From Kiritimatiellales bacterium (GTDB taxonomy: Bacteria; Verrucomicrobiota; Kiritimatiellia; Kiritimatiellales; Pontiellaceae), in contig JAIPIO010000102.1 in assembly GCA_021734595.1 (NCBI GenBank), forward strand, positions 1 to 12,469: DNA of 12,469 bases, written 5' to 3'. The notes under the pieces are model-generated. The model saw only the letters and a program-made list of their open reading frames with translations, searched no databases and had not been told where the DNA came from. Made by a program: the position numbers and the translations under genes. Position 1 is the first letter of the stretch. Every line of letters begins with the position of its first letter. Positions 1 to 4,984 of the stretch are shown here, piece by piece.

Positions 1-87
1 GGCCAAAACGCCACGCTCGATGGCGGTGGACATGTTTCCGCCGTCGAACATCAGAGCGGACAGGACTTCTTCTTCGACGTTACGCAT
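1..87 (-). CDS. DnaB-type replicative helicase, N-terminal fragment (cut by window edge)
   Basis: Only the first 29 codons are present. The peptide begins MRNVEEEVLSALMFDGGN and continues to AIERGVLA. This matches the start of the DnaB N-terminal domain, where a conserved helix of the type (V)E(x)xVLGALL-D is followed by a helix leading to the 'F' of the DnaB N-domain. DnaB is the hexameric helicase that unwinds DNA at the replication fork. An upstream GAGAGGA about seven bases before the ATG is a good ribosome-binding site. The frame overlaps the preceding 54-aa gene by eight bases, so it is the next cistron of the same operon. A phage or element helicase is the natural reading given the replisome-organiser-like gene two cistrons upstream. 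Because the Walker A and other ATPase motifs are outside the window, a DnaB N-domain protein without helicase activity cannot be excluded. Confidence 0.6.
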   Translation of the reverse strand, partial: MRNVEEEVLSALMFDGGNMSTAIERGVLA

Positions 88-244
88 TTGCTATTCCTCT
101 CTCGATTTGCTCAACCCATTCGGTGCCGTGCGTGTTAATCATCTGCTGGCGCAGCTGTTCGTGATTCGCGTTATGCCCGATCATTTTTAAATCAACCTCG
201 CGGTTTCCACGGGCAAGAATCATCTGGTGGGTTTGATGGCTCAT
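80..244 (-). CDS. Small unknown protein, 54 aa, between replication genes
   Basis: The chosen start is the ATG that overlaps the stop of the preceding gene as ATGA, with AGGGG six bases upstream. The longer frame upstream would run inside that gene and lacks such a site. The product begins MSHQTHQMILARGN and ends WVEQIERGIANA. It is polar, rich in His, Gln and Asn, has no signal peptide or membrane segment, and has no motif I recognise. Its position between a replisome-organiser-like gene and a DnaB-like helicase suggests a role in element replication, perhaps as an adaptor, but this rests on context only. Confidence 0.6.
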   Translation of the reverse strand: MSHQTHQMILARGNREVDLKMIGHNANHEQLRQQMINTHGTEWVEQIERGIANA

Positions 245-966
245 TCGTAACCCCTCAGCGGATCCCCTGATGCATCGCCAGGTTTCCCGGCCAACCAATT
301 TCGGAGGGCTGCATTCGGGCGGGGAAGATCGGCTCCTGCATATTTGGCGGCAAGACCCTCAACGGCTTCGGCCCAACGTTGCCGGTCGGGCTGGCCTTGA
401 AGGCTGACGGCGAGATGAATTTCCGGCACGGATTTAAAAGCTGGATGACTGGCTCGGATTGCCTCGATCGCTGCTTGGGGTGTCAGTTCTTTTTTGAGGT
501 TTTCGAGGAGGTCGAAGAAATCCTTATCTGCTTCTTCTACGGTTTGGTTGGGTTGGGTTAGGTTAGGAGGGAGTGTCGTCTGGGAGCCTCCTTTGGGAGA
601 CCTCCTTTGGGAGCCTCCTTTGGGAGCCTCCTTTGGGGAGACTTCTAAGCCTCCATATCTGGCAATATTGGCTTTAACGTATTTGGCGCAGTGATCTTCC
701 CAATCGTGAACCACTAGACGATGATTTTCCGACTTGTCCAGCCATCCGGTTTCCAGCAAGGCCATAATCAGTTCGTCGGCATCGCCATCCCACTCTATCG
801 AGGCAGCAATATCGTCATTCGAGAGTTTTCCAATATCGCCGCGATAAGCGGTTTGTGCTGTCAGGTTCCATACCGCCTCAAGAAGACCTTTGACTTGCCA
901 TAAGGGCAGATCAAGGCGGCGTTTGAGTTTTTTGAATTTCGGGTGCATTTCAATTGTTGCTTTCAT
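241..966 (-). CDS. Replisome-organiser/primosomal-like protein of the element
   Basis: The 241-aa product has three parts. Residues 1-95 look like the winged-helix N-terminal domain of phage replication initiators: a basic start, a predicted helical core, an acidic segment, and the closing pattern GWLD...VVHDWEDH (about 74-92), which is typical of phage replisome-organiser-type proteins. Residues 110-145 are a low-complexity Gly/Ser/Pro/Gln linker encoded by tandem DNA repeats. Residues 150-240 form a second helical domain ending in a PNAALRNWLAG segment, resembling C-terminal partner-binding regions of primosomal proteins. In such families the N-domain binds origin DNA and the C-domain recruits helicase or its loader, which fits the DnaB-like gene downstream. 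The ATG has AAGGAAG upstream and overlaps the previous gene by 17 bases. The family assignment is by pattern only, so a different HTH protein remains possible. Confidence 0.55.
   Translation of the reverse strand: MKATIEMHPKFKKLKRRLDLPLWQVKGLLEAVWNLTAQTAYRGDIGKLSNDDIAASIEWDGDADELIMALLETGWLDKSENHRLVVHDWEDHCAKYVKANIARYGGLEVSPKEAPKGGSQRRSPKGGSQTTLPPNLTQPNQTVEEADKDFFDLLENLKKELTPQAAIEAIRASHPAFKSVPEIHLAVSLQGQPDRQRWAEAVEGLAAKYAGADLPRPNAALRNWLAGKPGDASGDPLRGYE
541..570 (-). repeat. Degenerate GGTT(N)GG run in the linker of the replisome-organiser-like gene
   Basis: The plus strand carries consecutive GGTT/GGGTT/GGTTA units, giving a G/T-rich strand and a C/A-rich coding strand. It encodes the Pro/Asn/Gln/Thr-rich end of the interdomain linker (PPNLTQPNQT). 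It lies directly next to the 13-bp tandem repeats, so the two together may reflect slippage in an unconstrained linker. Confidence 0.6.
582..640 (-). repeat. Four tandem 13/14-bp repeats, each with AAAGGAGG on the coding strand
   Basis: The plus strand holds GGGAGCCTCCTTT at 582-594, a 14-base variant at 595-608, then exact copies at 609-621 and 622-634, followed by a partial GGGGAG. On the coding (minus) strand each unit contains AAAGGAGG. Since the units are mostly 13 bases they shift the reading frame from copy to copy, yet the frame stays open and encodes a Lys/Gly/Ser/Gln-rich linker (residues about 110-130). Confidence 0.9.
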
Positions 967-1162
967 AGTTTCTTCCTTTCATCCGTGCCATATTACCTGA
1001 CTGTTTTTCATCGTTTGCCATGTCGAGAAGGTCGGTTTTCAAGTAGTCGAACCGCTTGCGAATTACGTCAAGATAAGCGGAAGGACACCCGACTTCCTCC
1101 AAAGCCGAAAGCCCCCGCGCTTTGTGCCGACCAACAACCTGATAAATCGCCTCGGCTTTCAT
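950..1162 (-). CDS. Small unknown protein, 70 aa
   Basis: The product starts MKAEAIYQVVGRHKARGLSA and ends in a charged tail (KGRNYESNN). It is basic and predicted largely helical, with no signal peptide, membrane segment or metal motif. The first 50 residues could form a small HTH-like helical bundle, but I do not recognise a family. The ATG overlaps the TGA of the upstream gene (ATGA), with a GGAG sequence about nine bases before it. Its stop lies 17 bases inside the following replisome-organiser-like gene. Such tight coupling argues that it is a real gene of the element's early operon and not a chance frame. Confidence 0.6.
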   Translation of the reverse strand: MKAEAIYQVVGRHKARGLSALEEVGCPSAYLDVIRKRFDYLKTDLLDMANDEKQSGNMARMKGRNYESNN

Positions 1163-1422
1163 CGATTGATTTCTCCGATCCGGACGGTCAATCTTTCGTA
1201 GATTTCCTCTGTAGAATCGCCAGCCTCGAAGCCGTCAAAAATAATGTCCGGCAGCTCGTCGCTAAGTGGGTCGGGTTTTACCCCAAAGGCCAGCAGCACA
1301 GTGTCGGATTGAGCGCCCAGATTCTTTGCGGTGACACCGGCGGATTCCAGGGCGTTAGCGAGGTCGAACAACTGGCGTTCGCGGTTGATGAGGGCGAATA
1401 TAAGTTTTTTGTCTGCGGTCAT
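1159..1422 (-). CDS. Small unknown protein, 87 aa
   Basis: The product starts MTADKKLIFALINRERQLFD and ends in TVRIGEINR. It is acidic overall, apparently a helical N-terminal half followed by a mixed C-terminal half, with no signal peptide, transmembrane segment or cysteine. No family is recognised. A clear GGAGG lies seven bases before the ATG, and the ATG overlaps the preceding stop as ATGA. The same kind of overlap links it to the next gene. I infer co-translation with the zinc-ribbon protein upstream and the 70-aa protein downstream, in a control or early-replication operon. Confidence 0.6.
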   Translation of the reverse strand: MTADKKLIFALINRERQLFDLANALESAGVTAKNLGAQSDTVLLAFGVKPDPLSDELPDIIFDGFEAGDSTEEIYERLTVRIGEINR

Positions 1423-1700
1423 TGCCAGTCCTCCGCTTCGCCGTCGTTTCCGATGATGCCGGCGACGAGCTTTTCGGCTTCCCAGTTGCCCAGGTTATCG
1501 AGTGCTTCCAATAGATCGGCAACCATCTCGATGTTCAAACCGTCGTAGTTTTTCCGCCAGCGTTTCGTATAGCCGTCGAGGTGAATATTGATCCGACCCC
1601 GGAATCTTTTCGCCCTCGCCTCGCAGTCGGAGCAGATAAAGTCGGCGGGAGTGTGCGGCGTGGTGGGAACGGGGGTGTCGCATTTTATACAGTGCATCAT
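1419..1700 (-). CDS. Small zinc-ribbon-like protein, 93 aa
   Basis: Two CxxC knuckles, Cys4-Cys7 and Cys23-Cys26, sit at the N-terminus with Pro/Thr between them, the spacing of a small zinc ribbon. The rest is a basic stretch (about 27-50, KRFRGRINIHL and TKRWRKNY) and an acidic helical C-terminus. Zinc ribbons of this size in mobile elements usually bind nucleic acid or a protein partner, so a DNA- or RNA-binding role is plausible but inferred. Its start overlaps the stop of the AlpA-like gene as ATGATG, and no strong ribosome-binding site is visible. Translation therefore probably depends on coupling to the gene upstream. No specific family recognised. Confidence 0.6.
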   Translation of the reverse strand: MMHCIKCDTPVPTTPHTPADFICSDCEARAKRFRGRINIHLDGYTKRWRKNYDGLNIEMVADLLEALDNLGNWEAEKLVAGIIGNDGEAEDWQ

Positions 1701-1987
1701 GCGGCGGCCCCGCTCTCAATCGTGATTCCATTATTCGCGAGGGCAAGAACTTCGTCTTCATCCCATCGCACACGCCGTTGGCTGAATCTAACAGCATGGA
1801 GCAACCCTCGCTTTTCGTATCGCCGCAGCGTGATGGGGTGACACTTTTCGAGCAACGCACATGCGGCCTTTGTCGTGATGAGCTTCCGCTTTTTTTGCCG
1901 GCCATTGAGGATGGCCTCGATCTGCTTTTGCTGATCAGGAGTCGCGGTAACGACTGCCTCAACCAGGGTTCCGATTCCAGCACTCAT
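1697..1987 (-). CDS. AlpA/excisionase-like HTH DNA-binding protein
   Basis: The 96-aa product has an N-terminal helical extension (1-35) followed by a MerR/AlpA-type winged helix. The segment KLITTKAACALLE (35-47) gives the first helices, HPITLRRYEKRGLL (50-63) the recognition helix, and AVRFSQRRVRW (65-75) the wing, closed by a DEDEVLAL helix. This layout is that of the excisionase-family HTH proteins that direct element excision or regulate element promoters. A GGAGG at 1995-1999 lies seven bases before the ATG. It is the first gene of the left operon, directly below the 200-bp control region, and is well placed to regulate both that operon and the integrase. Whether it acts as an excision factor or as a transcription regulator cannot be decided here. 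The HTH call is solid; the precise role is inferred. Confidence 0.75.
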   Translation of the reverse strand: MSAGIGTLVEAVVTATPDQQKQIEAILNGRQKKRKLITTKAACALLEKCHPITLRRYEKRGLLHAVRFSQRRVRWDEDEVLALANNGITIESGAAA

Positions 1988-2054
1988 TTATTTTCCTCCA
2001 TCGTTTCTGCGACTCGCGCTATTCGGCCGCTTTGATGAAGAAAAGCTAAGCATA

Positions 2055-2068
2055 CCCTATAAATAGGG
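2055..2068. promoter_or_regulatory. Inverted repeat CCCTAT-AA-ATAGGG, candidate operator
   Basis: Two perfect 6-bp arms are separated by two bases, about 70 bp upstream of the AlpA-like start codon. It forms part of the longer ATACCCTATAAATA motif that recurs in opposite orientation near the integrase promoter and attachment site. I infer a binding site for the element's own HTH protein or for the recombinase. Confidence 0.45.
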
Positions 2069-2144
2069 ACGCAATGGGGTAGGTGCAGAAACTTGCATGA
2101 AGTTGCTGTTTTGCACTGAAAAGGGGCGAAATAAGGAACTATTT

Positions 2145-2180
2145 GGGACAACTTTTTTCTAAATAAAAAACAGTTGCCCC
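2145..2180. other. Long hairpin downstream of the 314-aa gene
   Basis: On the minus strand GGGGCAACT pairs with AGTTGTCCC (nine pairs including one G-T), extended after a one-base bulge by a T run pairing with an A run, with a loop of about seven bases. The hairpin starts ten bases after the stop of the 314-aa gene. A U-tract follows neither arm, so it is not a textbook intrinsic terminator. It may protect the 3' end of the integrase mRNA, act as a factor-dependent stop, or be a protein-binding site. Confidence 0.55.
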
Positions 2181-2189
2181 ATAGCTACC

Positions 2190-3134
2190 CTATTGGGTTG
2201 AGGTATATTTTTCGATTATGGCAGTTGCCTCTTGGCTGTTTTTATATTCGGCGTAGAAGGCTCGGAAGGCTCTCCAGTCTTTCGTTTTATCGTGAAGCAT
2301 TCCGTAATAGGTTCTTCCCTTCTGCTCATTGATTGCAAGGGTGTCCCTTGCCTTCTTTGCATGATGTTTGCCCGCGCCTTTAAAATGAGCCCATAACAGA
2401 TTGTATTCTAATGCAGGAAGCCACGAGTCAGCGCCCGTTTTTAGAGCGAGTTCAAATTTAGTGAGCCCTTCCTTGTTATCAGATTCGTTAGCAAGTGACT
2501 TGGCTACGGTTTGCCTGAGGCGTCGCTTTATGTCAGCGATCTCGGATTTAGATGTACATAATTCGCAGGCTTCTTTGCAACATTGTTCAGCCTGCTCTCG
2601 CATTAGATCGGCCTCGCGCAGCAACTGACGCCGTTCGCCGTTGCCGGTTGCGCGGGCGGCGTTTGTTCGGCAGTCACTTTCCTTTGCAAGAAACTCGTCC
2701 AGTCGCTCTTCCCATGCATCCAGAGTGACTTCCCGGATATATTCATCCTCTTCGTCGATCCGTTTATAATGCCTGGCAAGAATTATTTCCCGCTGTTCTT
2801 TATCGCTGGGCAAATCCTTGTCCAAAGGAATTCCATTCCATTTGCGATTTTCATCATCTCTTGCTTGCCTCTGCTCTTCGCGGGGCAGTTTTGCCCAAGA
2901 GGCTTGCCATTTGTATTCATCGGGACCTGCATTGTAGAAGCCATCAACGCCTTCTTTGATGTGTTCGTCGGGGATATTTCCTTCGGCTTCGCGTAAAGCG
3001 GTTTTTGATTTGTAATAGGTTGTGGCAGGGATTTGTTCCATATCCCAATCCGTCAATATCTTTCCATCTTTCCAAAATGGTATGATTTGGATTCTTTTCA
3101 GTAGTTCCGCTTTTCGTTTTTTTGTCAGGCTCAC
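2190..3134 (-). CDS. Unknown 314-aa protein translationally coupled to the integrase
   Basis: I choose a GTG start at 3134 which overlaps the integrase stop (GTGA) and has AGGAGGTG a few bases upstream. The longer ATG frame would run 48 bases into the integrase and has no such site. The product is soluble, strongly charged and rich in Lys, Glu, Arg and Asp. An N-terminal basic helix and a tryptophan-containing segment (FWKDGKILTDWD, about 20-31) precede a long helical region (about 90-230) that may be coiled coil, with a Cys-rich stretch (CCKEACELC, about 193-201). The C-terminus holds aromatic repeats such as WRAFRAFYAEY. I recognise no family. Coupling to the integrase suggests a role in recombination, its control, or a cargo function expressed with it, but this is inferred from position alone. 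Base composition is noticeably A/T-rich. Confidence 0.75.
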   Translation of the reverse strand: MSLTKKRKAELLKRIQIIPFWKDGKILTDWDMEQIPATTYYKSKTALREAEGNIPDEHIKEGVDGFYNAGPDEYKWQASWAKLPREEQRQARDDENRKWNGIPLDKDLPSDKEQREIILARHYKRIDEEDEYIREVTLDAWEERLDEFLAKESDCRTNAARATGNGERRQLLREADLMREQAEQCCKEACELCTSKSEIADIKRRLRQTVAKSLANESDNKEGLTKFELALKTGADSWLPALEYNLLWAHFKGAGKHHAKKARDTLAINEQKGRTYYGMLHDKTKDWRAFRAFYAEYKNSQEATAIIEKYTSTQ

Positions 3135-4678
3135 TTCACACCTCCTGCATTCGCCAGCAGTTGTTCCTTGATCGTTTCCCAATTCTCTGCGTTCAGCTTT
3201 TCGGCCAGCTCCCGCGCCCAGTCGGGTAGCGGTTCGGGAAGGACTTCAAACTCTGCGTCTTGCACACAGTCATCAAGTTTTAATGTCGCGCCTATGGCTG
3301 CTTCCTCGGAGATATGCAGATAATGGTCAGTCATGGCCTGTGAGCTATGAGAAACAATCTTCTGGATGACTGACATTGAAGTCCCCTGCTCTGCCTGGAG
3401 CCCGACGAAGGTATGTCTTAGCGAATGAAAGCCTACCTCTACAATAGCCCTCTTGCCGGTATAGACTTTATCGAATCCCCCATCGCCATCAGGAACAAGT
3501 TTAAACCCTGTACCATCCGCATGGGTTGTGATGCCGCAGGTTTCAAAATGTTTTTGAATACGGTTTGTGATACGGGTGCGATGAGAGTGCTTCCCATCTT
3601 CGTTTGCGTAGTTGTAGGCCTCGGCGAATTTCGGCAACACGTACCCTTTCCGCTGTGACTTGGGAGTTTCTGAAAGTCTATTGATCAAGCGAAGCGGTAT
3701 ACCGATCTGTATCGGGTCGCCCTGAGTTTTGTTTGGCACTCGTTTGATAAGTCCTTTATCAAGTAAGACCTCGTTATGTCTAAGTGTGCAACAATCTCCC
3801 AAACGAAGCCCAGAATAAGCCCCCAGCATGAGTAGGGTCTGCAAGTCTCCCTCTGCCTTGTCTATAACATTGCTGAGCTCTTCACGGCTCAATTCCCTAC
3901 GCTTTTTGAGACGCGCAGCACCTTTCTTTTTAGCAGCAGACAGCTTCTTGGTATTGATACCGGCGAACGGAGAGACCTCTGCGCCGATTTCATCAGACAG
4001 AAGGCTATAGATGAGCTTCAGAAAGTTTATATGCTTATTGTAGGTGTTATGACTCACCCTGCGCTTGAGCAGATGCCTAGCGTACTCCTCTGCGGTCTTG
4101 GCGAAAACATCCTTCATGTAAACATAATCCGCCCCCAAGAACTTTCTGAACTGCTTCCAGTGGGATCGGTAGTTGTATATTAGAGTTTCGCCACAATCTA
4201 AGTTATGATGCCCTTCGAATTTCGCCCAAGCATCTTCAATGGTAAGCGTTGGATTTGCATCCTCGATGGCCTTTGCATGTATGACCTCGATTCCCTCAAG
4301 CTCTGCTTTGGCTTCGGCTAACTCTTTGTCGATTTTTTTGATAAGATCAGCTCGGCTCTTTGCCGTGACATATTGCAGAACGATCCTTTCCCGTGCATCC
4401 TCGGCGGCGCTAATGGTGGTGATCGGATCGCCGTTGCTGTCGAGCAACTTAACGCGCGTCTTTTTCTTCAGCGGTGTTTCTTTCCCCGTCTCCTCGTCTT
4501 TCGACAGCTTGCCGGTCGGCTTTTGGTATTCCAGCCAGTAGCATAAGCCATTGGGGTTTTCGCTTGGGTTAATGGGAGTTCTGGCCTTGAACTCCTTGCC
4601 ATGCTTGTTTCGAATGTAGAGACGACCCAACCCTCTCTTACCGCGCTTGCGTTCTGTCGTGATTTTGGTAGTTTCCAT
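3131..4678 (-). CDS. Tyrosine recombinase (integrase) of the element
   Basis: The 515-aa product is a phage-type integrase that would cut and rejoin DNA at the tRNA-Tyr attachment site. The chosen ATG (METTKITTERKRG) is preceded by AAGGGG and lies about 40 bases after a good promoter. The upstream extension of the frame would cross that promoter. An unusually long basic and charged N-terminal part (1-145) should include the arm-type DNA-binding region. A core-binding SAM-like domain follows (about 146-245), then the catalytic domain (about 262-460). Catalytic residues visible are Arg292 (YSGLRLGD), Lys317, His418 and Arg421 (HSLRH), His444 and nucleophile Tyr453 (DHYLH). All are present, so the enzyme looks intact. 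An insertion of about 35 residues (380-415) precedes the HxxR box. The C-terminal tail (460-515) is acidic and helical. The gene reads away from the attachment site. Confidence 0.95.
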   Translation of the reverse strand: METTKITTERKRGKRGLGRLYIRNKHGKEFKARTPINPSENPNGLCYWLEYQKPTGKLSKDEETGKETPLKKKTRVKLLDSNGDPITTISAAEDARERIVLQYVTAKSRADLIKKIDKELAEAKAELEGIEVIHAKAIEDANPTLTIEDAWAKFEGHHNLDCGETLIYNYRSHWKQFRKFLGADYVYMKDVFAKTAEEYARHLLKRRVSHNTYNKHINFLKLIYSLLSDEIGAEVSPFAGINTKKLSAAKKKGAARLKKRRELSREELSNVIDKAEGDLQTLLMLGAYSGLRLGDCCTLRHNEVLLDKGLIKRVPNKTQGDPIQIGIPLRLINRLSETPKSQRKGYVLPKFAEAYNYANEDGKHSHRTRITNRIQKHFETCGITTHADGTGFKLVPDGDGGFDKVYTGKRAIVEVGFHSLRHTFVGLQAEQGTSMSVIQKIVSHSSQAMTDHYLHISEEAAIGATLKLDDCVQDAEFEVLPEPLPDWARELAEKLNAENWETIKEQLLANAGGVK

Positions 4679-4724
4679 TTGTAGCCCCTTCCGTTGTGCT
4701 GTTCTGTTTCGTGGTGATCCAAAC

Positions 4725-4752
4725 AGTATGCGAAAAGGGGTTACTCTGTCAA
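4725..4752 (-). promoter_or_regulatory. Promoter of the integrase gene
   Basis: On the minus strand a perfect TTGACA (-35, 4747-4752) is followed after 16 bases by CATACT (-10, 4725-4730; four of six consensus positions). Transcription would start about 40 bases before the integrase ATG at 4678. This is the best promoter match in the element part of the window. Confidence 0.65.
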
Positions 4753-4753
4753 G

Positions 4754-4775
4754 ATAACCCCACCATAAACCCACC
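4754..4775 (+). repeat. Two adjacent 11-bp direct repeats upstream of the integrase promoter
   Basis: ATAACCCCACC (4754-4764) is followed directly by ATAAACCCACC (4765-4775), differing at one position. A period of 11 bp puts both on about the same DNA face. They sit one base upstream of the -35 box and about 65 bp from the attachment core. That position suits arm-type integrase sites or an operator for autoregulation. Confidence 0.6.
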
Positions 4776-4805
4776 GATATTTTTCTATATACGCATATTA
4801 ACCTT

Positions 4806-4820
4806 TATTTATAGGGGTAT
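4806..4820 (-). promoter_or_regulatory. Inverted copy of the ATACCC(C)TATAAATA motif
   Basis: The minus strand reads ATACCCCTATAAATA. The plus strand at 2052-2065 has ATACCCTATAAATA, which is identical except for one C fewer. This copy lies only 17 bases from the attachment core, between it and the integrase promoter. It is likely a shared protein-binding site. Confidence 0.5.
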
Positions 4821-4836
4821 TGTAAATTTCATGGAT

Positions 4837-4893
4837 AGACTGTAAATCTGCCCTCTACGAGTTCGATGGTTCGAATCCATCCCCCACCACCAC
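4837..4893 (+). other. Attachment site (attR): 3' half of tRNA-Tyr(GTA)
   Basis: From AGACTGTAAATCTGC (the anticodon loop with GTA) the sequence continues through a class II-length variable arm. It then has a T-arm (GATGG, TTCGAAT, CCATC), the 3' acceptor strand CCCCACC, discriminator A and an encoded CCA ending at 4893. The 5' acceptor, D-arm and 5' anticodon stem are absent: upstream bases do not give GGTGGGG, and the stem position reads ATAGA where GCAGA is expected. This is therefore not a functional tRNA but the duplicated target left by integration. The crossover probably lies in the anticodon stem-loop. The intact tRNA-Tyr should be at the other end of the element. Confidence 0.9.
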
Positions 4894-4898
4894 TCTTT

Positions 4899-4942
4899 AA
4901 AACCCCCAGTAAAACAGCGTTTTTGCAGGGGTTTTTTGTTTT
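4899..4942. terminator. Bidirectional intrinsic terminator between the tRNA remnant and the efflux operon
   Basis: AAAACCCC (from 4899) pairs with GGGGTTTT, with an inner AAAAC/GTTTT stem. On the plus strand a TTTTTTGTTTT tract follows, ending what was the tRNA-Tyr transcript. On the minus strand the tract is shorter (TTTT), and the hairpin lies about 45 bases after the stop of the outer-membrane factor gene, so it can also end the efflux operon. Confidence 0.8.
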
Positions 4943-4984
4943 AGCCCCCGCACACATTTTTCATGCGCTTCCGTCCGGTTCGGG

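Larger units (their letters stand above)
1988..2189. other. Control region between the integrase cassette and the replication operon
   Basis: This 202-bp gap contains no credible gene on either strand. It should hold the promoter of the left operon on the minus strand, but I see no convincing -35/-10 pair. Around minus-strand TATAGGGTATGCT near 2046-2063, a TATGCT box lacks a properly spaced -35. It contains the CCCTAT/ATAGGG inverted repeat, a long hairpin at 2145-2180, and related GGGGTA-type sequences (CAATGGGGTAGG at 2072-2083 on plus; CAATAGGGTAGC on minus at about 2183-2194). Confidence 0.5.
1..4893. mobile_element. Right-hand part of an integrated element in tRNA-Tyr (prophage, satellite or integrative element)
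   Basis: The sequence shows a tyrosine recombinase gene next to an isolated 3' half of tRNA-Tyr, followed leftward by an HTH regulator, several small unknown proteins, a replisome-organiser-like protein and the start of a DnaB-like helicase. Tyrosine recombinases commonly insert elements into tRNA genes, leaving one reconstituted tRNA at one end and a duplicated 3' fragment at the other. I infer that the intact tRNA-Tyr and the rest of the element lie to the left of the window. The integrase and the 314-aa gene look more A/T-rich than the host genes from 4985 onward, which fits acquisition. No capsid, tail, terminase, conjugation or relaxase gene is visible, so phage, satellite and conjugative types cannot be told apart. 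Confidence 0.85.

Noticed and set aside
582..640. CRISPR array
   Set aside because: The repeats are 13-14 bp, adjacent without spacers, and lie inside an open reading frame.
943..1548. 201-aa open frame on the plus strand
   Set aside because: It is antisense to three coupled minus-strand genes with good starts, is rich in Ser, Pro and Arg, and has no recognisable domain or ribosome-binding site.
1495..1983. 162-aa minus-strand frame overlapping the AlpA-like and zinc-ribbon genes
   Set aside because: Its translation is Arg/Ser-rich shadow sequence; the overlapping frame encodes a clear HTH protein with a good start site.
4806..4893. A complete tRNA-Tyr gene
   Set aside because: No 5' acceptor strand (GGTGGGG), D-arm or paired 5' anticodon stem precedes the 3' half; only the fragment is present.
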